The notes beneath the pieces are model-generated. The model was not told the DNA's origin. It worked only from the letters and a program-made list of their open reading frames with translations, and ran no database searches. A stretch of 64,000 bases of DNA from Bacteroidota bacterium. Its GTDB lineage: Bacteria; Bacteroidota; Bacteroidia; AKYH767-A; OLB10. The DNA is taken from contig JADKIC010000028.1 of NCBI GenBank assembly GCA_016721435.1, forward strand, positions 1 to 64,000, read 5' to 3'. Position 1 is the stretch's first letter. The number at the start of each line of letters is the position of its first letter. Positions 1 to 8,549 of the stretch are shown piece after piece. The position numbers and the translations under genes were made by a program.

Positions 1-564
1 AAATCAATTCACCATTTGCATCGTCATCGGTTTTATGCCACATGTTCGCACAAATCTTCGCCGCTGTTGAATGCCCCATATCATACAACATTTTTTTCTT
101 CTTATACACCACCTCCCAATTTCCGGGTAGCATTAAATCAAAATCAATATTATTAAAAATGGGAATCATCGCTTCTCCTTCAGTGAGTGATGCTACGGCA
201 TGCCCGTGATAATAATCACCACCGTCAATCAGGATGGTTTGTTCAGGAGCTTTACTTCTAAACGAGTTGATCATCGTTTTCAAAACAGCCAATCCACCAC
301 GCTTCCTGTAAACGGATTTGCCTTCTTCCCAGAAAAATTCATCATGAGTATGTAATTGCGCATGAATATCGGAAGTATATAAAATTGTAATTTTTTGAGT
401 CAAGGACTTCGGCTCAACCGGTTCCGGGAGCTCTGCGGTATCTTTAAAAATATCCGCATGCAAGGGTGTAACGGGAACATTGCAGCACCGAGTCCAAAGC
501 TGCGGACTTCCTGAGAAAATCCGACGTGAGCCGGATTACTACCGGTTTTATCATCCTTATTCAT
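1..564 (-). CDS. SoxB-like / 5'-nucleotidase-family metallophosphoesterase, Tat-exported (partial, frameshifted)
   Basis: Only the N-terminal part is present; the gene runs off the left edge. Metal-binding blocks of the calcineurin-like/5'-nucleotidase superfamily are visible: SDIHAQ (usual DxH), then DGGDYYHGH (GD block), then LPGNWEVVY in place of the usual GNHEFD. A Trp after the GN/GH is typical of SoxB (GHWEFTYG), the thiosulfohydrolase of sulfur oxidation, so SoxB-like is preferred over a plain nucleotidase. Near the start, restoring single bases gives SRRIFLRKSAALGLGA, a classic twin-arginine signal, so the product is probably periplasmic. The first ~40 codons need about three one-base corrections in CC, GG and CCC runs (~470-520). 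Its ATG overlaps the stop of the next gene upstream (ATGA, 561-564), indicating translational coupling with the permease genes. SoxB function is inference; the C-terminal domain is not visible. Confidence 0.6.
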
Positions 565-1087
565 AGTGTAGTTATTAATGGTAATTTATCTCTGAAATAA
601 CCATACACCCATGTACCGGCGATAGCACTAAATAAGGTGACAACTATAACGCTTGCGCCTGAACCAATTTGAGCAAATAAGGGTCCGGGGCAAGCTCCTG
701 TAATCGCCCAACCGAAACCAAAAATCAATCCACCATATACATTTCCTTTATTGAAAGTCTTGGGTTGAAACTCTATCGTTTCACCACTGAGCGTTTTTAA
801 ATTGAACTTCTTAATCAGGAAGACGGAAAGCATACCAACTGCGACAGCACTGCCAATTACCCCGTACATGTGAAAGGATTGAAAACGGAACATTTCCTGA
901 ATACGGAACCAACTGATGATCTCAGCTTTTACAAAACAATTCCGAAGAGGATACCCACTATAAGGTACTTAATATTACTGTACCATTTAGCCGGGGTTTC
1001 ACTACTATTTACACAAATCGTATGCTGAGAACGGATATCCAGGTCAGATTTTACGATAGGTTTATTTTCAACGAATGTATTTTTCAT
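561..1087 (-). CDS. YeeE/YedE-like permease half, DUF6691 family (frameshifted)
   Basis: A small polytopic membrane protein, about 175 residues once one frameshift is repaired. It has a hydrophilic N-terminus, then helices with the family block EMFRFQSFHMYG, and GWAITGACPGPLFAQIG containing the conserved ACPGP cysteine motif of DUF6691. The family is related to YeeE/YedE (thiosulfate/sulfur-compound uptake) and usually sits beside a YeeE partner, as here. The ATG at 1085-1087 reads MKNTFVENKP and runs to FGIV, where an A-run at 933-936 (4, expected 5) shifts frame; the rest continues from FVKAEIISWFRIQ. The start is 10 nt downstream of the partner permease stop, and the stop overlaps the SoxB-like start, so all three genes form one operon. 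Substrate is not determinable from sequence. Confidence 0.8.
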
Positions 1088-1097
1088 TTTTTTACGA

Positions 1098-1661
1098 TCA
1101 GAGGTTTAAAATAAAAGGAAGAATCAGATTGGCCATCAGAAATCCACCAGCCATAAAGCAACAGGTAGCTACCAGAGATGGCCATTGTAATGTAGAGAGT
1201 CCCATAATTGCATGACCACTGGTACAGCCTCCGGCATAGCGGGTTCCGAACCCTACCAGAAAACCACCTACCACCATCATCAAAAAACCTCTGAGGGTAA
1301 GCAGAGATTCCCAATTAAAAATATCTGCAGGAACAAGTCCGGAATAATCGGTAATTCCATAAGTAGTCAATTCTGAAGCAAGATTCGGATTTAAAAGAAC
1401 AGGATCAGGATTGGCAAGGAACTGGACGGTCAGAAATCCTCCTATCAAAATTCCTGCAACAAAGAAGAGATTCCAGACTTCCTTTTTCCAGTCATAATTA
1501 AAGAAAGGAATATTTGCAGGAAGGCAGGCAGCACAGACATGCCGCAGGGAAGAACTGATCCCGAAGGCCTTGTTGCCAATGAGGAGAAGTGCGGGTACGG
1601 TGAGACCAATTAATGGTCCGGCGATGTACCAGGGCCAGGGTTGTAAGATGGAAGCTATCAT
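1098..1661 (-). CDS. YeeE/YedE family membrane protein (sulfur-compound transporter)
   Basis: Intact 187-residue polytopic membrane protein. The signature GFGTRYAGGCTSGHAIMG near residue 137 carries the conserved Cys of YeeE/YedE transporters; characterised YeeE proteins import thiosulfate using conserved cysteines. The N-terminal block HVCAACLPANIPFF adds further Cys residues, and helices occur at about 10-30, 65-85, 120-150 and 155-185. It is the first gene of a three-gene minus-strand operon with DUF6691 and the SoxB-like enzyme, suggesting uptake and periplasmic processing of thiosulfate or related sulfane sulfur (inference). No Shine-Dalgarno is visible before the ATG, which is common in Bacteroidota. 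Confidence 0.85.
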   Translation of the reverse strand: MIASILQPWPWYIAGPLIGLTVPALLLIGNKAFGISSSLRHVCAACLPANIPFFNYDWKKEVWNLFFVAGILIGGFLTVQFLANPDPVLLNPNLASELTTYGITDYSGLVPADIFNWESLLTLRGFLMMVVGGFLVGFGTRYAGGCTSGHAIMGLSTLQWPSLVATCCFMAGGFLMANLILPFILNL

Positions 1662-1712
1662 ATAGTAGTTTTACGTTTTCCTTAGTTGCCTAAACAGTCA
1701 TTTAAGGTTTTG

Positions 1713-1720
1713 CAAAAATA
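1713..1720 (-). promoter_or_regulatory. Possible -7 promoter element of the sulfur operon
   Basis: CAAAAATA on the plus strand is TATTTTTG on the minus strand, matching the Bacteroidota -7 consensus TAnnTTTG, about 50 nt upstream of the YeeE start. The -33 element is weak (only GTTG at an over-long spacing), so this is tentative. Confidence 0.35.
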
Positions 1721-1820
1721 AAGATAGTGATCTTCCTCAGTTTGCAACCTTTGTTACAATCAAATCATATAAAAAATTAAAAATCACTTCACAGACCACC
1801 TTTAATTTTCTCATTGAAAA

Positions 1821-2948
1821 TCATTTGAAGTAATAATTATTCAACCAGTTTTTATATACGGGATCCAGAAACTCAATCTTTCCGCCATCAATATCAATAA
1901 TCTCCCTCTGTTGTAAAGCATGTTTTATTTTAAGCACATTTGCTGAGGTGCCTAATTTATACTTCTCCAACATATCCCGTGAACTGAACTTTTGTGACTC
2001 ATCCCCTAAGGCCGCTAGAAAATTCACTTGCTTAGGGCTCAGGCTATCTGTCAGGTTCTGAAACAGCATACTCAATTGCAAGGTCAGTGATTCAAAAGCT
2101 TCAACAATAATTTTATTGGAACAGGACTTACCACTCCGCAGCCACGACAATTGCGCCAATTGCTGAACATAGTAGGGATGATTCTCTACCATGCTGCTGA
2201 TCATGACCGCCTGCTGCTCTGTAATTTTCTTCCCGGTTTGTGCAAAACGATCCACTAAAAATTTCTTCCAGTCATTCTCACTTATTTTCTGAAGAAAAAT
2301 AATATCGCCGAACTTATAAAGAGGCATAGATACGGCAGTAAACACATGCATCATCATAGTTCTTTTACTACCATACAGGCAATAGGTCACATGGCGTTGT
2401 GTTTGAAAAGCTGCTCTCAGTTTTTTCTGAAAAGCCTTTGTTTCCTTAAACTCTGCGATTTGCTGAAACTCATCAATACACAAGATCAGATGTACTTTCT
2501 TAGCCGCTGCAATATTCTCTGCAAGATTCAATATCTCATCCAGGACTTTTCATCAACTCTTTATAATTCAGACTGAGGCTAAATTCATTATTGGGTTCAG
2601 GACTATACGTTACGGAGGGAATAAACCGGCTGATAAACTTACGGGTAAACGACAGCCTTTCTTCCCATTTTGAGGAAGTGGCTTTTATAACCTCCTGAGC
2701 CAGATAACGGTAAAACTCCTCCTCTGAGCGGGTATTATACAGATCAAGAAAACAAAAAACAAGATTGCTCTTCTTTTTTCCTGCTTCCTCCGCTGCCTTT
2801 TTCACCAGCGATGATTTACCCCATCTCCTTGGAGAAATAATAATCATGTTCACCACCCTGAAAATTCTGATTTAAAGAAGAAGCTCATGGCTCGGTTGGT
2901 GAACTCTGAACCAAATGCCAATTTACCAAAAATAAATGGTGTAATCAT
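1821..2948 (-). CDS. Archaeal-type AAA ATPase (PF01637-like), frameshifted
   Basis: About 375 residues after repair. The N-terminus MITPFIFGKLAFGSEFTNR leads to a P-loop IIISPRRWGKSSLV (Walker A), then LILCIDEFQQI (Walker B with DEF) and a YGSKR sensor-like segment. The C-terminal third is helical and winged-helix-like (LSPKQVNFLAAL...). This order fits the bacterial members of the 'ATPase domain predominantly from Archaea' family, stand-alone NTPases of unclear role. Frame breaks lie near 2535 (between KSP and LDEILNLAEN) and at several points between 2855 and 2920, all repairable by single-base additions in short runs. A real pseudogene is possible but less likely given the pattern across the window. 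No partner gene is adjacent. Confidence 0.7.
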
Positions 2949-3417
2949 GGATCATTTCTACAGTTGCAAATTTACAACAATTAGCAATGTTACTGAAGAA
3001 TAAGTTATCATTTTGTAAGTTACTTTATAGTAAGTTACCTTTTTGTAAGTTACTATTTGGTAACAATAATGAAATCTCATTAATGCCTGATAAACAATTA
3101 TTTATAATTGTAATGACTCTTTGATTTCCATGAAACAGCAAGATAGAAATTGATTGGAGGTGAGGGGTTTTCCTAATGACTATTGAAACAATCTGCAGAA
3201 AAGGGGAAAAATATGCTTCAAATCAATTCCAGGTCAATTCCATAAAATTATTTGTTCCACTATCTATCCGGTACAACTTCAGGTGTTAAATATTAAAAAA
3301 CCGGAAGTGTATTCCCCTTTTGAGCATATCAACACCATTGTTTTTGAATAAAATACCTTTTAATGATGATTCAAATACACCCTCCATATCAAAATAGAAT
3401 TAAATTTGAGCCAATCT
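2949..3417. other. Intergenic region between divergent ATPase gene and nuo operon
   Basis: About 470 bp, AT-rich, with no convincing ORF. It holds a 15-bp tandem repeat (separate entry). It must contain the divergent promoters of the ATPase gene and the nuo operon. A TAnnTTTG match (TAAATTTG, 3401-3408) lies so close to the first ATG of nuoA that it would give an almost leaderless message, so I do not call it a promoter. Confidence 0.6.
3001..3060. repeat. Four tandem copies of a 15-bp repeat
   Basis: Units start at 3001, 3016, 3031 and 3046. Each begins TAAGTTA and ends in a T-rich half (TAAGTTACTTTATAG, TAAGTTACCTTTTTG and so on). A decayed fifth copy (GTTACTGAAGAA) precedes them. The array sits in the regulatory region between two divergent transcription units. 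Confidence 0.85.
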
Positions 3418-3768
3418 ATGGGCGCAACGTCATTACTTATACTTACTCTTGCGGCAATAGCCTTCTCTGCAGGTGGAATTCTTGTTTCAAAATTTTTTGT
3501 TAAAGGATCTGTTAATCCCCGAAAAGGGCAACCTTATGAATGCGGTGTTCCAACCACAGGTCAAACTTGGTTACAATTTCAGGTGGGATATTACCTCTTT
3601 GCGTTGATATTTCTGATTTTTGATGTGGAATTAGTCTTTCTCTACCCCTGGGCGACTGTAGTGAAGGAGATTGGATGGATGGCATTCGTGGATATTCTTA
3701 TCTTCTTCTTTATTCTCTTTCTGGGATTTCTGTATGCCCATAAAAAAGGAGCATTAAAATGGATGTAA
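3418..3768 (+). CDS. nuoA: NADH-quinone oxidoreductase subunit A
   Basis: Small three-helix membrane subunit of complex I that packs against NuoH at the quinone-channel entrance. Family hallmarks are visible: a first helix after MGATSLLILTL, the loop KGQPYECGVPTTG (conserved E-C-G), then FQVGYYLFALIFLIFDVELVFLYPW with the intramembrane Asp/Glu, and a third helix before the HKKGALKWM tail. It is intact. The ATG at 3418 is preferred; a TTG 12 nt upstream would add four residues. It is the first gene of the operon, and its 3' end overlaps the nuoB start by 10 nt. Confidence 0.93.
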   Translation: MGATSLLILTLAAIAFSAGGILVSKFFVKGSVNPRKGQPYECGVPTTGQTWLQFQVGYYLFALIFLIFDVELVFLYPWATVVKEIGWMAFVDILIFFFILFLGFLYAHKKGALKWM

Positions 3769-4297
3769 AACAAAATACCCCCAATTTCCCCGGAACTATA
3801 CATGAGGTACCGGGAGGAGGTGTTGTATTGAGTACACTGGACGATGTCATCAATTGGGCACGCTCTAATTCCCTATGGCCTTTGACGTTTGCCACCAGTT
3901 GTTGTGGCATCGAAATGATGTCAGTGGCGGGTGCTAAATACGATTTCTCCCGCTTTGGTTTTGAAGTGGCACGTGCAACACCGCGCCAGGCAGATGTGAT
4001 CATCATTGCCGGAACAATTGTTAACAAGATGGCCCCTGTACTGAGGCGACTTTACGATCAGATGGCGGACCCGAAATATGTGATTGCGATGGGTGCTTGT
4101 GCGATAAGCGGAGGTCCCTTTTTCTATAATACATATTCCGTAGTTAAGGCGCAGATCATGTGATTCCCTGTGGATGTATATGCTTGGCAGGATGTCCTCC
4201 ACGACCCGAAGCATTCCTTCATGCATTGATCGCTCTTCAGGAAAAAATAAAAAGTGGTATGACCCGTGAACAAATCAGAGAGGAGAAACCTCAATAA
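3759..4297 (+). CDS. nuoB: NADH-quinone oxidoreductase subunit B (frameshifted)
   Basis: Peripheral-arm subunit carrying the terminal cluster N2 that passes electrons to quinone. All N2 ligand motifs are visible: the tandem cysteines in TSCCGIEMM, GACAISGGPF, and GCPPRPEAF after repair. The first 134 codons are intact; near 4148 a GG run (expected GGG) shifts frame after YSVVK, a second disturbance follows around 4170-4190, and the C-terminus REQIREEKPQ ends at TAA 4295-4297. Length after repair (~178 residues) is normal. It overlaps nuoA and is followed 14 nt later by nuoC. Confidence 0.9.
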
Positions 4298-4311
4298 GCC
4301 ATGTGCCGGAA

Positions 4312-4762
4312 ATGACAAAAGACGAATTGAAAATAATAATGGAAGAACTGTTACCCGGTGCATCTTTTGAAGAAGGTACAGGTAGCTTACATTAAATACC
4401 GGACCGGAAGGGTTTAAAATTTTGCACTACAGCTGAGAAATCAGGAAGACCTCCTTTTCGATTATCTCTTTTGCTGACGGCTGTGGACTGGAAACCCATT
4501 TCTCAATGGTGTATCATTTTCATCCACAGTATTCCGTCATACGTTGGTGGTAAAAGTAAAATTGGATAAAAACGAACCCGCTGTGGATACCCTCTCCGAT
4601 ATCTGGAGGACTGCGGAGATGCATGAACGTGAGGCTTACGATTTGATGGGCATTGTCTTCACCGATCATCCTGACCTGCGAAGATTGTTTTTAACTCCTG
4701 ACCATGTAGGATACCCTTTGCGAAAAGATTATGAGGACCCTGTTAATATGATTAAACTCTGA
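4312..4762 (+). CDS. nuoC: NADH-quinone oxidoreductase subunit C (30-kDa), frameshifted
   Basis: Peripheral-arm structural subunit, separate from NuoD here (not a NuoCD fusion). The N-terminus MTKDELKIIMEELLPGASFEEG is followed by frame breaks between about 4390 and 4550. The C-terminal part is continuous from VVKVKLDKNEPAVDTL and carries the NuoC signature: EREAYDLMGIVF, then HPDLRRLFL and PLRKDYEDP. About 150 residues after repair. The stop is 2 nt before the nuoD start, so translation is probably coupled. Confidence 0.88.
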
Positions 4763-4764
4763 TT

Positions 4765-5876
4765 ATGCTCGAAGAAATCGGCACCAACGACCAGGGTGAT
4801 ATGATCATCAATGTAGGGCCACAACACCCTTCCACTCATGGTGTATTGCATTTGGTCATTACCTTGCATGGCGAAACCATTAAAAAAGTTGAACCACATC
4901 TCGGTTATATACATCGCTCCATAGAAAAATGTGCGAGAGTTTATCCTACAGACAATTTATTTATGTTACCAGTCGTATGGATTATCTCTCCTCTCACATT
5001 AACAATCATGCCTGTGCGATCTGTGTGGAAAAAGGATTGCAACTGGAAATCCCTGCGCGTGCTCAGGTCATTCGTGTGCTTATGGATGAACTCACCCGCC
5101 TCGCTTCACACTTGCTATGGTGGGGTGCGCTCGCTATGGATTTAGGGGCCTTTACGCCCTTCTTTTATTCGTTCCGTGAGCGGGAGATGATCAATGAGAT
5201 CATGGAAGATACCTGCGGGGCGAGATTAACGATGAATTATATTGTTCCCGGCGGACTCATGATGGACCTCCATCCGGATTTCCAACGTAAGGTGAAAGAA
5301 TTTCTTCGGCTTTTCCGTTCTAAAATTCACAAGTATGATGAGTTGGTAACCGGAAATATAATTTTCAAAGCCGCACTAAAAATGTAGGGAGTAATTTCAA
5401 AGAAGATGCAATTTCCTTTGGCTGCAGCGGACCAACAGCCAGAGGGAGCAGCGTCAGTTGTGATATACGTAAACTTTATCCCTATGAAGTTTATGACACC
5501 TTGCAATTTGATGAAGTAATAGAGCAAAGCGGTGATTCCTTTGCGAGATATAAAGTAAGAATCGGTGAAATGATTCAAAGTATGCATATTATTGACCAGT
5601 TAATTGATAATATTCCCGAAGGTGATATTCAGGCAAAGACAAAAGCCGTATTGAAATTGCCTAAAGGAGACTTCTATAGCAGAGTGGAAACAGCACGTGG
5701 AGAGTTAGGCGTTTACCTTATCAGCGAAGGTGGAACTACACCTTACCGCATTAAATTCAGATCACCGGGCTTCTCAAATCTAAGTGCCCTTGATCATATG
5801 GTACGCGGAGGAAAAATGGTGACCTGATGGCTACGATAGGACATTGGATCTGGTAATACCGGATATTGATCGTTGA
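4765..5876 (+). CDS. nuoD: NADH-quinone oxidoreductase subunit D (49-kDa), frameshifted
   Basis: Forms the quinone site with NuoB. Hallmarks: NVGPQHPSTHGVLHL near the start (the quinone-site His), SRMDYLSSH, FREREMINEI, CGARLTMNY, FGCSGPTARGS, and a C-terminus that repairs to DLVIPDIDR. One-base losses are identifiable: an A-run at 4925-4929 (5, expected 6), AAA at 5367-5369 (expected AAAA), and two around 5819-5842. Length after repair is about 370 residues, somewhat short for NuoD. The TGA stop at 5874-5876 runs straight into a heptamer repeat. nuoE, nuoF and nuoG, often located next, are absent. Confidence 0.9.
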
Positions 5877-5975
5877 AAGGTTTAATGTTCAATGTTTAGG
5901 TTTAAGGTTTAAGTTCAATGTTTAAAGTTAAAGTTCAATGTTAAAGTTCAATGTTTAAAGTTCAGCGTTAAGGTT
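5877..5975. repeat. Degenerate heptamer array (AARGTTY type) between nuoD and nuoH
   Basis: Starting at the nuoD stop codon, the sequence is a run of degenerate 7-mers of the type AAGGTTT, AAAGTTC and AATGTTC, with a further remnant at about 6003-6016. The same unit forms arrays at 49298-49367 and 50149-50182. The rest of the 264-bp nuoD-nuoH gap holds no ORF. It occupies the place where nuoEFG lie in 14-gene operons. Confidence 0.8.
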
Positions 5976-6140
5976 TCCTGGCGATTCTTCGCGATTCTGC
6001 TTCATGGTTTAAGGTTATAGAATAGGATAGAATGTGATTTAATTTTTAAATGGGATTATTTAGAATTGATTTAGCAGGTGAACATAAAATGGATGGAAGT
6101 AGAGGGATAATGAGGGTTGGAAAATAAAATTAAGGATTGA

Positions 6141-7216
6141 ATGATAAGTCTTGAAAATATAACACAAGGATTGCAAGGTTGGTTGCAGGCAACTTTGGGA
6201 GAGCCGTGGGCATTTCTTGTTGTTTGCGTTATTGTGGGAATCGCAGCCATTACACTTTTTGCAGTGTTAGGGCTGGCATTGGTGTATATGGAAAGGAAAG
6301 TGGCGGCACTCATGCAAATCAGAATCGGGCCGAACCGTGTGGGTCCTAAAGGGATTTTCCAGACAAGTGCAGACACGTTGAAGTTGGTGATGAAGGAAGG
6401 ACTCACTCCCGACGGAGCAGATAAATTTCTATTCAACCTTGCGCCCTTCATGGTCATGATTGCTGCTATGCTTATTTTGGCACCTATTGGTTTCGCCCGA
6501 AATTTTCAAATCTGGGATCTAAATATTGGCGTGTTATATGTGGCTGCAATTTCTTCAGTAGCTGTTATTGGTATACTGATGGCCGGATGGTCCAGCAATA
6601 ATAAATATTCGTTACTCGGCGCTATGAGAAGTGCCGCGCAGATCGTCAGCTATGAACTATCAGCAGGGCTATCAATTCTTGCTATCGTTGTACTCACCGG
6701 CAGTCTGAAATAAGTGACATTATTTACTCCCAGGAAAATGGCTGGTGGATCATCAAAGGTCATATTCCCGCCATCATTGCTTTCATTATATTTTTGATTG
6801 CAGTAACAGCGGAGACCAATCGCGCACCCTTCGATCTGGCTGAAGCAGAATCGGAATTAACAGCAGGATTTCATACGGAGTATTCCGGCATGCGGTTCGC
6901 GCTCTTTTTCCTCGCGGAGTACATCAACATCTTTATTGGCTGCGCGATCGGCGCAACACTCTTCTTAGGAGGATGGATGCCTTTTCATATTGGCAACTGG
7001 GAGGGATTCAATCAGGTGATGGATTATATTCCTTCTTCACTCTGGTTCCTTGGCAAAACAATGTTTCTGATATTCCTGATCATGTGGTTTCGATGGACAT
7101 TCCCTCGTCTGCGTGTGGATCAGTTACTGAATCTTGAATGGAAATACCTGCTTCCGATCAGCATGGTTAATCTATTGCTTGTTACGCTAATTGCAATCAT
7201 GGGGTGGCATTTATAA
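6141..7216 (+). CDS. nuoH: NADH-quinone oxidoreductase subunit H (frameshifted)
   Basis: Membrane subunit forming the quinone entry channel. Family blocks: LVYMERKVAALMQIRIGPNRVGP at residues ~48-70, GLTPDGADKFLF, SSNNKYSLLGAMRSAAQIVSYE, AETNRAPFDLAEAESELTAGFHTEYSGMRF and FLGGW. One frame break: the AAA at 6708-6710 (expected AAAA) truncates the first part after TGSLK; the reading continues as ISDIIYSQENGWWIIKG. About 358 residues after repair, full length with about eight helices. It restarts the operon 264 nt after nuoD. Confidence 0.93.
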
Positions 7217-7236
7217 ATCAATAATTAAAAGAAGAA

Positions 7237-7706
7237 ATGTTTCTTACAGATTATATAAAACAGTTGTGAGTACCCTGGGCTCCCTGCTAAAAGGCATGAA
7301 GCTGACAGGTTACTATTTTACCCATCCCAAGGAAATTATTACCGAGCAGTATCCTGAAGTAAAACCTGTACTGGCTGAGCGATTCAAGGGAGAGGTGATT
7401 ATGCCGCATAATGAAAACAACGAACATCGTTGCACCGGCTGCACGGCCTGTGAGTTGGCTTGTCCGAATGGTACGATAAAAATTGTGACTAAAAGCGAAG
7501 TCAATGCTGAAGGAAAAAAGAAAAAGGCAATTGACACTTTTGTTTACCGGCTAGAACTCTGTACGATGTGTAATCTTTGCATTGTTTCCTGCCCCTCCGA
7601 CGCTATCATCATGTCAAACGCTTTCGAACATAGTGTATATGATCGCCGGCAATTCACCAAAGTCCTGAATAAGCCCGGTTCTAAAATTATGGAGGGTGTA
7701 GAATGA
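7237..7706 (+). CDS. nuoI: NADH-quinone oxidoreductase subunit I, 2[4Fe-4S] ferredoxin-type (frameshifted near start)
   Basis: Carries clusters N6a and N6b that feed N2. Two complete binding motifs are seen: CTGCTACELACP and CTMCNLCIVSCP (CxxCxxCxxxCP twice). The preferred start is ATG 7237, reading MFLTDYIKQL and then, after restoring one G at 7266, VSTLGSLLKGMKLTGYYF; a longer reading from a TTG inside nuoH exists but has an N-terminus unlike the family. The stop overlaps the nuoJ ATG (ATGA, 7703-7706). Because NuoI accepts electrons from the missing NuoEFG module in standard complex I, it is the natural docking point for an alternative donor such as ferredoxin here (inference). Confidence 0.92.
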
Positions 7707-8221
7707 TGAATATGTCCGCCATTGCTTTCTATTGTATCTCCGCATTTATTCTGATGACGGGGCTGCTTGCCGTTACCAATTCCAATTTGTTTCGTTCGGC
7801 AATTAGTTTGCTTTTTTCACTCATCGGAATCGCAGCGCTCTACTTCTGGATGGAGGTGGAATTTGCCGCTGCCGTACAGATTATTGTTTATGTAGGTGGC
7901 ATTGTCGTACTTATTATTTTCTCCATTTTCCTCACCAGAGGAAGGCAATCACATGCCCTCTCCCCTTTACTAAAGATCGGCATTTGGTGCATTGGCCGGA
8001 CTGGCCGGTGCAGCATACACGTGTTACTCATAGCGGAGAACAGCTGGAAGGCGGGTGATGGTTCAACATTTGATCCTTCTGTCAGAAAAATAGGCTTTCT
8101 ACTTGTAGACAATTCGCCGGAAAGCTATGTATTGCCCTTTGAAGTGGTGAGCATATTATTGCTTGCCGCGATGATAGGATGTATTGTCATTGCCATAAAA
8201 TCAAGACCTGAAGAAAAATGA
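7703..8221 (+). CDS. nuoJ: NADH-quinone oxidoreductase subunit J (internal out-of-frame segment)
   Basis: Membrane subunit with a proton-path helix. The N-terminal half is typical: NSNLFRSAISLLFSLIGIAALYFWMEVEFAAAVQIIVYVGGIVVLIIFSIFLT. The ORF is open end to end, but about 18 residues after SPLLKIGI (7980-8035) look shifted: the other frame reads IGALAGLAGAAYTCY, a proper helix, so two compensating indels flank this stretch. The C-terminus (VLPFEVVSILLLAAMIGCIVIA) is normal. ATGA overlaps on both sides with nuoI and nuoK. Confidence 0.9.
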   Translation: MMNMSAIAFYCISAFILMTGLLAVTNSNLFRSAISLLFSLIGIAALYFWMEVEFAAAVQIIVYVGGIVVLIIFSIFLTRGRQSHALSPLLKIGIWCIGRTGRCSIHVLLIAENSWKAGDGSTFDPSVRKIGFLLVDNSPESYVLPFEVVSILLLAAMIGCIVIAIKSRPEEK

Positions 8222-8532
8222 GCGCTGTCCCTTTAACACATATCATTTGCATGAGTTCCATTCTTTTCTTTATCGGAGCGTATGGATTCCTCACCCGCAG
8301 GAATATGATCGCCATGCTTATCTCTTTGGAATTAATGCTGAACAGCGTGAATATAAATTTCATTGCTTTCAACAAATATCTGTTCCCGGATAATATAGAT
8401 GGACTGGGATTTACCATCTTCATCATTGCCATTGCCGCTGCTGAGGCTGCTGTAGCTATTGCGATAATTATAAATCTATACAGAAACACCCGTTCTATAG
8501 ATGCCGAAAAAGCAAACGAATTGAAATATTGA
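8218..8532 (+). CDS. nuoK: NADH-quinone oxidoreductase subunit K
   Basis: Intact 104-residue, three-helix membrane subunit. The conserved buried glutamates of the proton path are present in LISLELMLNSVN (helix 2, residues ~36-47) and AAAEAAVAIAI (helix 3, ~71-81). Length is typical. It overlaps nuoJ by 4 nt and is followed by nuoL after 17 nt. Confidence 0.95.
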   Translation: MSAVPLTHIICMSSILFFIGAYGFLTRRNMIAMLISLELMLNSVNINFIAFNKYLFPDNIDGLGFTIFIIAIAAAEAAVAIAIIINLYRNTRSIDAEKANELKY

Positions 8533-8549
8533 TAATCTATCCAGAGCGA

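Noticed and set aside
1084..1314. 76-codon minus-strand ORF overlapping YeeE
   Set aside because: Another frame of the YeeE C-terminal region; its YAGGC-coding DNA read out of frame.
1821..2948. Interpretation of the ATPase as part of a defence system or mobile element
   Set aside because: No toxin, nuclease, transposase or integrase gene is adjacent, and the ATPase alone is not diagnostic.
3398..3408. TAAATTTG as the nuo operon promoter
   Set aside because: It would place transcription start only a few nt before the nuoA ATG; possible leaderless mRNA but unsupported.
5877..6140. Hidden remnants of nuoE, nuoF or nuoG between nuoD and nuoH
   Set aside because: Only 264 bp, mostly repeats; no thioredoxin-like, flavin/NADH or Fe-S motifs of these subunits in any frame.
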